Source of the DNA: Geobacter sp. UBA6151
GTDB lineage: Bacteria; Desulfobacterota; Desulfuromonadia; Geobacterales; Pseudopelobacteraceae
Direction: 5' to 3'
Length of the DNA: 25,652 nucleotides
Assembly: GCA_002423105.1 (NCBI GenBank)
Contig: DIUT01000061.1
Span: forward strand, 1-25,652
The translations under genes and the position numbers were made by a program. This document shows, piece after piece, positions 6,912 to 14,029 of this stretch. Numbering within the stretch: position 1 is the stretch's first letter; each line of letters starts with the position of its first letter. The notes beneath the pieces were generated by a model. The model was given only the letters and a program-made list of their open reading frames with translations. It was not told the DNA's origin and did no database searches.

Positions 6912-8862
6912 GGGCCGCAGCGTCTGCTTGCTGAGTTTGTGTTGTTATCCGCTTCATTTCGGTATGTAGTGCGGCCAGATCGATCGGTTTAGAAATGTAG
7001 CTGTTAAAACCGGCCCCCAGCAGTTGATCCCGATGTTCGCTCAAGGCGTGGGCTGTCACGGCGATGATCGGGGTATGCTGGCCACTTTCCTGTTCCTGCT
7101 CCCGAATAATCCGTGTGGCATCAATCCCGTCCATGACCGGCATCTGAATATCCATCAGGATGATGTCAAAGCTTCCGTTGCGCCATTTTTTCAAAGCTTC
7201 AGCTCCATCACAGGCGGTAACAATGTCATGGCCGAAGCGCCGGAGCAGGCTTGCTGCCATTTCCCGATTGGTCCGGCTGTCATCCACTACCAGGACGCGC
7301 AGCGGTTTCCCTTCCCATTCTGCGGTTATTCGTGATTGTTGTGGTTTTTCCGGTGATGCGGCAGGTGTGCTGTCCAGCCGTAATGGCAGTGTCACCTGGA
7401 AGGTGCTGCCATGACCTTCCCGGCTTTTGACCGAGATATCACCATCCATGAGTCTGACAAGTCTGTTGCAAATGGACAAGCCCAGCCCGGTGCCGCCGAA
7501 TCTGCGTGTCGTCGAGGTGTCGGCCTGGCTGAACGGTGCAAAGATATGTTCCAGCGCCTCCGGTTTGATACCGATTCCCGTGTCACTCACACTGAAGATG
7601 AAGCGGGCGCTGTCCGTGCTTGTATCCAGCATCTCCACGCGTACCTGTATCTCTCCCGTTTCGGTAAATTTGATGGCATTGCCCACAAGATTGTGCAGTA
7701 TCTGTCTGAGACGCAGCTGATCTCCCAGCAACCGGTCCGGTATGCTGTTTTCAATTACGGTTGTCAGCGTGAGCCCTTTGGCACGTATTCGTGTCTCCTG
7801 GGGTTTGAGTACCTGATTGAAGCAGTCCCGCAGGCTGAAGGAGGTCTGTTCCAGTTCAATCCTGCCAGCTTCAATTTTGGAAATATCCAGCACATCGTTG
7901 ATCAGCGACACCAGATTGCGGGCTTCTGTCTCAATATTGTGCAGGCATCGTTCCTGCTCTTCGCTAAGGTCAGTAAAACGCAGCAGCTGGGCATTGCCGA
8001 TGACGCCGTTCATGGGGGTTCTGATTTCGTGACTGATGTTGGCCAGAAACTCGCTTTTGGCCCGGTTGGCGGCTTCGGCAGTGTTTTTGGCGTTCAGCAA
8101 CGCCTCTTCGGCTTGTTTGCGCTCAGTACTATCCTTGGAGGAGCCGAACAGGATCAGTTCGTCTATATTCTGTCCCGCCTCGCAACGGGATGTTTCTGTG
8201 ATCCAGCGAATCTCCCCCTGTTTGGTGACCAGCCTGAATTCTATCTGCTTACCGTCCCCCGGAAGTAGATTAAAAAGATATGAAGCAACCCGGTCTTGAT
8301 CATCCGGATGCACCAGGGGAAGCCAGCAGCCCCGTTCGTATATTTCCTCAGCGCTGTACCCGGAAATAGACTTGACCGAGCCGCCAATCCACTTGATCCT
8401 GAACGGCTCAGCCCCTGTTCGTGTGCATTTGTGCACGAAATCAGATGTCAGCCGTGTGATACGCCGATAATTCTGTTCACTGACTTTCAGTTGTTCTTCT
8501 GATTTGACGCGTTCGCCGATTTCCTTTTGCAGTTCTTCGGTGCGTTCCCTGACCCGTTCCTCCTGATGAAGCGCCAACTCCTTGAGGGCATCCTCCGCCT
8601 TCTGACGTTCCAGCAGTTCGTTCTGGAGCGAGGCGGTCCGCTGATTGACCTTTTCCCGTAGCGAGTAGTTCCAATAGACCACGAGGAGCAGGAGGGTTCC
8701 AAACAGGCAGGCTACGCCACAAGCGATTATCAATTTTGTCATGTCGCTGAGAACTATGGTTTCGCGACCATTTTCTGCGGCAGAAGCACCATGGACACAC
8801 AGGAGCGTCAGCAGTATGAAAAACAGGAAGAGGTTATGGCGAAAGAAGTTGTTTGGGCGCAT
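6898..8862 (-). CDS. Membrane hybrid sensor histidine kinase with PAS and receiver domains
   Basis: A signal-transducing kinase of 654 residues. Order: N-terminal hydrophobic segment (about 10-29, possible signal or TM), TM helix (about 43-64), coiled coil (about 65-130), PAS domain (about 130-248), HisKA with phospho-acceptor H278 in the SHEIRTPMNG box, and HATPase_c with N395, DTGIGI at 427-432 and a GGTGLGL G2 box. The C-terminal receiver has D527/D528, phospho-acceptor D571 and K625. The missing HPt domain and output domain mean it must signal through an unlinked partner. Only a short periplasmic loop is present, so the signal is probably sensed by the PAS domain or in the membrane. It lies 121 bases downstream of the LysR gene on the same strand; co-regulation is possible but unproven. 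Confidence 0.93.
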   Translation of the reverse strand: MRPNNFFRHNLFLFFILLTLLCVHGASAAENGRETIVLSDMTKLIIACGVACLFGTLLLLVVYWNYSLREKVNQRTASLQNELLERQKAEDALKELALHQEERVRERTEELQKEIGERVKSEEQLKVSEQNYRRITRLTSDFVHKCTRTGAEPFRIKWIGGSVKSISGYSAEEIYERGCWLPLVHPDDQDRVASYLFNLLPGDGKQIEFRLVTKQGEIRWITETSRCEAGQNIDELILFGSSKDSTERKQAEEALLNAKNTAEAANRAKSEFLANISHEIRTPMNGVIGNAQLLRFTDLSEEQERCLHNIETEARNLVSLINDVLDISKIEAGRIELEQTSFSLRDCFNQVLKPQETRIRAKGLTLTTVIENSIPDRLLGDQLRLRQILHNLVGNAIKFTETGEIQVRVEMLDTSTDSARFIFSVSDTGIGIKPEALEHIFAPFSQADTSTTRRFGGTGLGLSICNRLVRLMDGDISVKSREGHGSTFQVTLPLRLDSTPAASPEKPQQSRITAEWEGKPLRVLVVDDSRTNREMAASLLRRFGHDIVTACDGAEALKKWRNGSFDIILMDIQMPVMDGIDATRIIREQEQESGQHTPIIAVTAHALSEHRDQLLGAGFNSYISKPIDLAALHTEMKRITTQTQQADAAALTVA

Positions 8863-8983
8863 GACTACAATCTTTGCTCCAATGCTGTTGTGATACAGGA
8901 AGCTCTGACCGTAGTGTAGCAGAGTTTTAGAAATTTACTTGAGGATCGGTGTTGCGATTGTTTTTCAACAGCCGCAGGCGCGG

Positions 8984-9892
8984 TTAAACAACAACACCGG
9001 GGTCGAAAATAGCCTTGATCTCGGTGACAAAATCTTGCAGCAGTTGACATGAGTCTGATGAGCGATTGAGGACCATGGTCCGTTTGTGTTCATGCCGGAA
9101 GCCCGGCAGTCGGTGTATTCTGAGTGTGCCGCGCTGTACCTGTTGTTCCACCAGTGAGCGGGAGGTGAAGGTTATGCCGTTACCTTCGCAGACCGTGTCG
9201 ATAATCATGTGCAGATCGGCACAGACAATGGTGCGGGCAAATTCGGAACAGGTTCTGTCGATACTTTGCATGTTAAATGCCAGCAGCTTGCTTGAACAGC
9301 AGCCTTCCATCCGTACATACAGATCGTGCCGAATCAACTCGTCTATGGTGGTGGTGTGTTCATCCAACCCAAGTTTGGGTGAGCTGACAAAAACCAGTTC
9401 ATCGTCAGGCAGTGCAATGGTTTCAAATCCGTCAAGCTCATACTGTTCGAAATGTTCAATGATGCCTGCCTGAAAATTTCCTGCACGCAACCCTTCAATC
9501 ACCTTGTCTGGCAGTTCGAAAAAGAATTTAACTCCGGAAACTGCTGAATGGGACAACATGAAGCGCTTCATGATGTCGGGCAGGAAGGCGATGCCAAAGG
9601 CCGGTGTGCAACAGAAACTGACGCTTGGGTTCTGTTTCAGGTCCAGTACCTGCTGTACCAGTTCCCGCTCAAGAAACAGGATACGCGTTGCCTTTTCCAG
9701 AACGATGTTGCCAACCTTGGTGGGAGCCAGCACCGGACTGCTGCGGTCAAGGAGTTGCATGCCGTAGTGTTCTTCCAGAAGCTGTATCCGTCGTGAAACA
9801 GTTGACTGGGTTACAAACAGTTTTTCTGCCGCCTTGGAAAAACTGCCGAGAGCTACCGTTTCTACGAGTGTTTTAAAGCATTCAAGTTGCAT
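8984..9892 (-). CDS. LysR-family transcriptional regulator, cysteine-rich
   Basis: A 302-residue LysR regulator. The winged helix-turn-helix is at about 1-60 (SFSKAAEKLFVTQSTVSRRI is the recognition region) and a linker helix and effector domain follow at about 90-295. It contains nine cysteines, including two adjacent pairs, C94-C95 in the first strand of the effector domain and C198-C199 in an EGCCSSK loop near the ligand pocket, plus C215, C224, C235 and C282. This is unusually rich and hints at a thiol, metalloid or polysulfide signal; that is inference. An AGGAGC ribosome binding site lies just upstream and is overlapped by a LysR box. Divergent from the outer-membrane protein of the reductase cluster, so it is the likely local regulator. 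Confidence 0.93.
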   Translation of the reverse strand: MQLECFKTLVETVALGSFSKAAEKLFVTQSTVSRRIQLLEEHYGMQLLDRSSPVLAPTKVGNIVLEKATRILFLERELVQQVLDLKQNPSVSFCCTPAFGIAFLPDIMKRFMLSHSAVSGVKFFFELPDKVIEGLRAGNFQAGIIEHFEQYELDGFETIALPDDELVFVSSPKLGLDEHTTTIDELIRHDLYVRMEGCCSSKLLAFNMQSIDRTCSEFARTIVCADLHMIIDTVCEGNGITFTSRSLVEQQVQRGTLRIHRLPGFRHEHKRTMVLNRSSDSCQLLQDFVTEIKAIFDPGVVV

Positions 9893-9893
9893 T

Positions 9894-9941
9894 ATGCTGC
9901 TCCTGCATGGCTGTCATGCGTTTTGTGCATAGTGGTATGCA
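9894..9941. promoter_or_regulatory. Phased LysR operator array in the divergent regulator/porin promoter
   Basis: Five ATGC/GCAT half-sites alternate in orientation at nearly constant helical spacing: ATGC 9894-9897, GCAT 9905-9908, ATGC 9916-9919, GCAT 9927-9930 and ATGC 9937-9940, with gaps of 7, 7, 7 and 6 bases. The first and second pairs each make a 15-bp dyad ATGC-N7-GCAT that satisfies the LysR T-N11-A rule (9894-9908 and 9916-9930). A TATAAA -10-like element lies at 9962-9967 without a recognisable -35, as expected for an activator-dependent promoter. The first dyad overlaps the LysR gene's own ribosome binding site, which suggests autorepression. The binding protein is inferred. Confidence 0.65.
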
Positions 9942-10074
9942 AATATTTCGTTTTCAATATATATAAAGATGTGTGTAAATGACCAGGACAGGTGCCTGTT
10001 GTTGCGTGCGCAGCAACCTGACCTACAACCGTAGCCCATGCTGGCTGCTGTTTGCAAACAAAAAGGAGGGTTCA

Positions 10075-12072
10075 ATGAAGAAGAGGGCATTGAAACTGGG
10101 GGCAATGGCGCTTGCAGCGGGGTTGGCTTTGCCACTTGCTGCGGATGCTGCCGAGGCTGATCTGCAGGTCAGGATTGATAAGCTGACCCAGCAGATGGAA
10201 GAGTTGAAGGGACAGGTCAAACAGGTTGAGGATAAGTCTCTTGGCAAGTGGTTGCAGATCGGTGGCAGTTACCAGTTCCGTATTGACAGTTTGCATGGGA
10301 AGACACAGGCGTACACCGATGCTATGGGTACTATGCAGGCGATGGTAGGGGATTTTCTGGTTGGACCCAATGCAGCAGCTATTTCCGGACCCACTGGCGG
10401 TTTTGCCGGGTATGCCATGCAATCCCAGTCAGGCGCACTTTTCTCGCCAGGGCAGTTCGGTCTTATTTTGAACTCTTACATGCCGAACGCCATGTATGGC
10501 GGATTCACCAGCACTCCCTTCCTGACCCAGTTGAATTCAATTATTGGTGGTGGTCCCACAGCTGTTTCCGGTGCCATTTCCGGAACGGCGCTTACCGCAC
10601 AGCAATCTAAAATCCTTGATACCTTGACCCATTATGGCGTCATGGATAAAGTATTTGCAATGCCTGCTTCGGCAAATATCCAGATGGGTGGCGCACAGGT
10701 TCCCGGTGCGACGCTTGGCGCTCAATGGAACAATATGATGACCGCGTTGGCCGGTATGGGCTACAGTCCCCAGCAGATTACCCAGCTTGCCAATCAGATG
10801 ATGATGCAGGGGTTCCTGGGAGCCGGGAGCGCCTATCAGACAGCCGGTTATACTCCTTCCTTCAAGCCAAAGAATGAAACCCTTTACAGTAACAAGTTCT
10901 CCCTAGATCTGAAAGCCAAAGCAACCCGCGACGTGACGGTCAACGTCAAGCTGGGCATGTACAAGGTGTTCGGTTCCCAGGATCAGGATGCCACATCCAA
11001 TGGCTATTTTGCTGACCGGGTTGGGGTGTTTGACGGCGTGCTGGGGCATGTCCCATCTAACAGCTACCTGAATGTGGACCGTGCCTATGCCACCTGGAGC
11101 AATATTATGGACCAGCCGGTCTGGTTTTCGGTTGGCCGCCGTCCGTCTACCGATGGCGCTCCCACCAACCTGAAGAGCAATACGGCGCGTCCCGGCAACG
11201 GCGGCACCCCGGGCCTGCTGGTCAATTATGCCTTTGACGGCATGACTCTTGGGTATGCTCCCGATATCGAGATGCTGCCCGGTTTCTACACCAAGGTCTG
11301 TTACGGTCGCGGTTTTGATTCCGGATTCAAGGTGTCCCCCGGTAACTCGGTGAAGGATACCGATATGCTCGGCATCGCGGTCATACCGGTTGATACCGAT
11401 CCCCTGCGGGTCTGGTTGCAGTGGAATCGTGGTTTCGACATTTACGACTTCCCGAAGATGACCAACACCCTGTTCGGCAACACCGCTCCTTCAGTTAATC
11501 TTGGTGCAATGGACTGGTACGGCGCAGGCGCCATGACCACCCTCAAGAAGGTAGGCCCCGGCGATCTCAATGCCTTTGCCGACTTTGGCGTCAGCATCAG
11601 CCATCCCACTAAAAACGTGTCCCAGAATGCAGGTTTCCAGGGTCTGATGAGCGGCGAGTTCTTTGCCCAGGATTTCAATCCCAAGTCCCAGACCGGTTAT
11701 GCTGTTTTCGCCGGCGTGCGCTACGATCTGCCCAGCAAGACCAAGCTTGGTTTTGAATACAACTACGGCTCCAAGTACTGGGTCACCTTTGCCCCGGCAG
11801 CCGATGACATGTGGACCAGCAAGGTCGGTACCCGTGGTCAGGTGTTTGAGCCTTACGTCATCCAGGAGCTTGATCTGAAGCCGCTCTCCTCTTTCTTTGC
11901 CAAGACCTTCTTCAAGGTTGGTTACCAGTATTATGATTTCCATTACACCGGCAGCAACAACTGGGTTGGTGAGCCGAAGAAAATCTCTGAAATCCAGCCG
12001 ACTGACCTGATGCTGATGGCGCCGGTCAAGGAAGCTCACAACATCTACGGTACCTTTGAAGTTCATTTCTAA
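10075..12072 (+). CDS. Putative outer-membrane beta-barrel protein (DUF3373-like)
   Basis: A 665-residue secreted protein. It has a signal peptide (about 1-26, cleaved after ADAA), a short coiled coil (about 28-56) and then alternating amphipathic beta strands ending in a terminal phenylalanine (FEVHF), typical of an outer-membrane barrel. Between the first strand (around 60-75) and the rest lies an atypical insertion, roughly residues 76-265, rich in Met, Gly, Ala and Gln and poor in charge. AAAAGGAGGG sits five bases before ATG 10075, and the mature N-terminus makes sense only from this start. It is the first gene of the reductase cluster and would be a pore or substrate channel. The family name is my recollection and not certain. 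Confidence 0.75.
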   Translation: MKKRALKLGAMALAAGLALPLAADAAEADLQVRIDKLTQQMEELKGQVKQVEDKSLGKWLQIGGSYQFRIDSLHGKTQAYTDAMGTMQAMVGDFLVGPNAAAISGPTGGFAGYAMQSQSGALFSPGQFGLILNSYMPNAMYGGFTSTPFLTQLNSIIGGGPTAVSGAISGTALTAQQSKILDTLTHYGVMDKVFAMPASANIQMGGAQVPGATLGAQWNNMMTALAGMGYSPQQITQLANQMMMQGFLGAGSAYQTAGYTPSFKPKNETLYSNKFSLDLKAKATRDVTVNVKLGMYKVFGSQDQDATSNGYFADRVGVFDGVLGHVPSNSYLNVDRAYATWSNIMDQPVWFSVGRRPSTDGAPTNLKSNTARPGNGGTPGLLVNYAFDGMTLGYAPDIEMLPGFYTKVCYGRGFDSGFKVSPGNSVKDTDMLGIAVIPVDTDPLRVWLQWNRGFDIYDFPKMTNTLFGNTAPSVNLGAMDWYGAGAMTTLKKVGPGDLNAFADFGVSISHPTKNVSQNAGFQGLMSGEFFAQDFNPKSQTGYAVFAGVRYDLPSKTKLGFEYNYGSKYWVTFAPAADDMWTSKVGTRGQVFEPYVIQELDLKPLSSFFAKTFFKVGYQYYDFHYTGSNNWVGEPKKISEIQPTDLMLMAPVKEAHNIYGTFEVHF

Positions 12073-12082
12073 ACGAGTTGCG

Positions 12083-12116
12083 GGGCATGGTGCAGGTATC
12101 TGCCCATGCCCTTTTT
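12083..12116 (+). terminator. Strong terminator-like hairpin after the barrel gene
   Basis: GGGCATGG (12083-12090), a bulged T and GCAG (12092-12095) pair with CTGC and CCATGCCC (12100-12111) around a GTAT loop, giving twelve base pairs. TTTTT follows at once. The next gene starts only 28 bases later with no obvious promoter of its own, so this is probably a partial terminator that lets the porin be made in excess over the downstream genes. Confidence 0.88.
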
Positions 12117-12144
12117 CAGAAAACATTGCACAAGGAGTTTTAAA

Positions 12145-12468
12145 ATGAAAAAAATACTGTCAGTTTCAATTGTTGCAGTCATGGTTGTTTTTTTTGTTGG
12201 TCTTTTTAGCGTGAATGCCCAGGCGGAAACCATGAAGATGGTGGGTACGGTTTCCAGCTTCAAAATATCCGATGACCAGAAAACGGTGACGGCAGTTGTC
12301 AAGGACAACAAGACCGAACAGAATGTTACGATTGTGATTACCGATGAGTCAACCGTTACCAAGTTCAAGGAGCATGTCATCAAAAACGGTGACGAAGTTC
12401 GCTCAACCTTTGAAAAAAACGGTGACGTGAATAAGGCCAGGATCTTCAAGAAAACTGCTGGTTGCTGA
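12145..12468 (+). CDS. Small secreted OB-like domain protein ending in -AGC
   Basis: A 107-residue protein of unknown function. A signal peptide covers about 1-27 (cleavage near AQA-ET). The mature part is beta-rich and resembles small OB-like periplasmic domains. The only cysteine of the protein is the very last residue (KKTAGC). ATG 12145 follows CAAGGAGTTTTAAA; the longer upstream frame has no signal sequence in a sensible place. The stretch from about residue 73 to 101 resembles a segment of the next gene's product between its heme and first rhodanese domain. This suggests both carry the same domain and act together in the periplasm. I do not recognise a named family. Confidence 0.8.
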   Translation: MKKILSVSIVAVMVVFFVGLFSVNAQAETMKMVGTVSSFKISDDQKTVTAVVKDNKTEQNVTIVITDESTVTKFKEHVIKNGDEVRSTFEKNGDVNKARIFKKTAGC

Positions 12469-12497
12469 ATTTAATTTACAAAGGAGAGAGGTCACTT

Positions 12498-13901
12498 ATG
12501 AAAAAAACGTTCAATCTGTTTCTTTTTGTCTGCCTTGCACTGAGCTATACCGTTTCTGCGTTTGCCGCAGATCCGCAGCCAGCGCCCAAGAAGGCCACAT
12601 CCGCTAAAATCTGTCTTAACTGCCACAAACCGGAGCCCAATGCATTCCGTGGCTATTTTGACGGCGTCGCATTCAAGTCAAAAACCATACAGATGAAGGT
12701 TGATGAAGCTACCGAGTTATTCAAATTTGATGAGGATGAGATCAAGGTGGTCAATACCGCCGGTAAGGTGGGGGATGGAGAATTCCTCAAAGGCAACAAG
12801 GTAAAAAAAGGTCACGAAATAAAAGTTGAGTATACCGAGAAAGATGGTGTCAAGACTGCGGTAAAGTTGATTGAGAAGCCGCCGGTCAAGTTGCCACCCG
12901 AGATGGTTATTAATACGGCAGACATGGAAAAGCTGATTGCGCAAGGGCCGGAAAAAGGCAAGTTTTTGCTCTATGATTCCCGTCCAGCGCCACGCTTTCA
13001 GGAAGCAGCCATGCCTTACGCTAAAAACCTGCCGTTCCCGGCTTTTGACAAGCTGGCGTCGCAACTGCTGCCTGCCGACAAGAGCCAGTTGGTCATTTTC
13101 TACTGCGGCGGTTTGATGTGCAACCTGAGCCCCGGCTCTGCCGACAAGGCCAAAAAACTGGGTTACACCAATATCAAGGTGTACACCGAAGGAATGCCGG
13201 CATGGAGCAAAAACAACTACGGCGTGTTGTCTGCCAAGTTTCTCAAGGATGCCTGGATTGCCAAGGATATCCCGCATGTGCTGCTTGATGTCCGTCCTGC
13301 TGCCGTGGCAGAAACAGGATTTATTAAAGGGGCGGTATCGTTCCCTGCTGACAAGGTTGCCAAGCTGCTGAAAAATCTGCCTCCTGCAGACAAGAAGGCG
13401 CCGATCATGATTTATGATGCCAATGACGGCGTGCAGGCTGCCAAGGTTGCCAAGGCGCTGTTGAAGGCAAAGTATGGCAAGATCACCATCCTGACCGGCG
13501 GTTTTGAGGGTTGGAAAGCAGCATCCTACGATGTGGCAACCGGCAAACTGCCGGTAAAGGCTACCTATGTTCCCAAGCCGCGTCCCGGGGAAATAGCAAT
13601 CGACGAATTCAAGAAAATCGCCGCTGCTCCTCCGGCAGATGTTCAGATCATTGACGTGCGTAATGCGGATGAAGTTGGCTCCGGCATGTTCAAAGGCGCT
13701 ATCAACATCCCTGCTGAAGAACTAAAAGAAAATGTTGCCAAAATTCCCAAAGACAAGAAGATCATCACCAACTGCGCCACCGGTGTGCGGGCTGAAATGG
13801 CTTATCACACCCTGAAGGAGCTTGGTTTCAAGGATGTCAAATTCCTGAATGCAATTGTTGAGTTTGAAAAGAACGGCAAGTTCAAGATAACCAAGGATTA
13901 A
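12498..13901 (+). CDS. Secreted monoheme cytochrome c / three-rhodanese fusion protein
   Basis: A 467-residue periplasmic protein. In order: signal peptide (about 1-23), one c-type heme motif CLNCH (C39-H43), an OB-like segment (about 60-127), and three rhodanese domains. Domain 1 has active-site C203 in FYCGGLMC. Domain 2 has D307 in the YDANDG loop where the cysteine should be, so it is catalytically dead. Domain 3 has C426 in NCATGVR. Rhodaneses carry sulfane sulfur (or selenium) on the active cysteine. AAGGAGAGAG precedes ATG 12498. The position directly before a PsrABC-like reductase suggests it delivers or accepts sulfur, or selenium, for that enzyme; this is inference. Confidence 0.9.
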   Translation: MKKTFNLFLFVCLALSYTVSAFAADPQPAPKKATSAKICLNCHKPEPNAFRGYFDGVAFKSKTIQMKVDEATELFKFDEDEIKVVNTAGKVGDGEFLKGNKVKKGHEIKVEYTEKDGVKTAVKLIEKPPVKLPPEMVINTADMEKLIAQGPEKGKFLLYDSRPAPRFQEAAMPYAKNLPFPAFDKLASQLLPADKSQLVIFYCGGLMCNLSPGSADKAKKLGYTNIKVYTEGMPAWSKNNYGVLSAKFLKDAWIAKDIPHVLLDVRPAAVAETGFIKGAVSFPADKVAKLLKNLPPADKKAPIMIYDANDGVQAAKVAKALLKAKYGKITILTGGFEGWKAASYDVATGKLPVKATYVPKPRPGEIAIDEFKKIAAAPPADVQIIDVRNADEVGSGMFKGAINIPAEELKENVAKIPKDKKIITNCATGVRAEMAYHTLKELGFKDVKFLNAIVEFEKNGKFKITKD

Positions 13902-13909
13902 CCCGGAAC

Positions 13910-13960
13910 CTGCCTGCCGTCTCTTGTGGTGTAGAGGCGGCAGGCAGATGACGGTTTTTT
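13910..13960 (+). terminator. Terminator-like hairpin after the rhodanese gene
   Basis: A 15-bp stem (CTGCCTGCCGTCTCT at 13910-13924 with AGAGGCGGCAGGCAG at 13933-13947, one G-T pair) and an 8-base loop are followed seven bases later by TTTTTT (13955-13960). The offset T-run makes it weaker than a classic terminator. It splits the cluster into a rhodanese part and a reductase part. Confidence 0.75.
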
Positions 13961-13968
13961 ATTTGGCT

Positions 13969-14003
13969 TTGTTAATTCATAAATTCATATACTTATATTA
14001 TAG
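13969..14003 (+). promoter_or_regulatory. AT-rich putative promoter with a tandem 8-bp repeat before the Mo reductase
   Basis: The octamer AATTCATA is repeated head-to-tail at 13974-13981 and 13982-13989. TATATT/TATTAT -10-like hexamers follow at 13994-14001 in a strongly AT-rich stretch that contrasts with the GC-rich genes around it. No good -35 at 17 bases is visible (TTGTTA at 13969-13974 is 19 or more away). It probably provides a second, regulated start for the reductase genes; the regulator is unknown. Confidence 0.4.
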
Positions 14004-14029
14004 TTTGCTTGACGGGAGGTAGCCATTCG

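Noticed and set aside
7411..8268. A 285-codon open frame on the plus strand opposite the histidine kinase
   Set aside because: It is antisense to clear HisKA/HATPase coding sequence, has no domain or ribosome binding site, and its composition is that of a shadow frame in a GC-rich gene.
11491..12126. A 211-codon minus-strand open frame under the barrel gene
   Set aside because: Antisense to coherent beta-barrel coding sequence and it runs through the terminator hairpin; no support as a gene.
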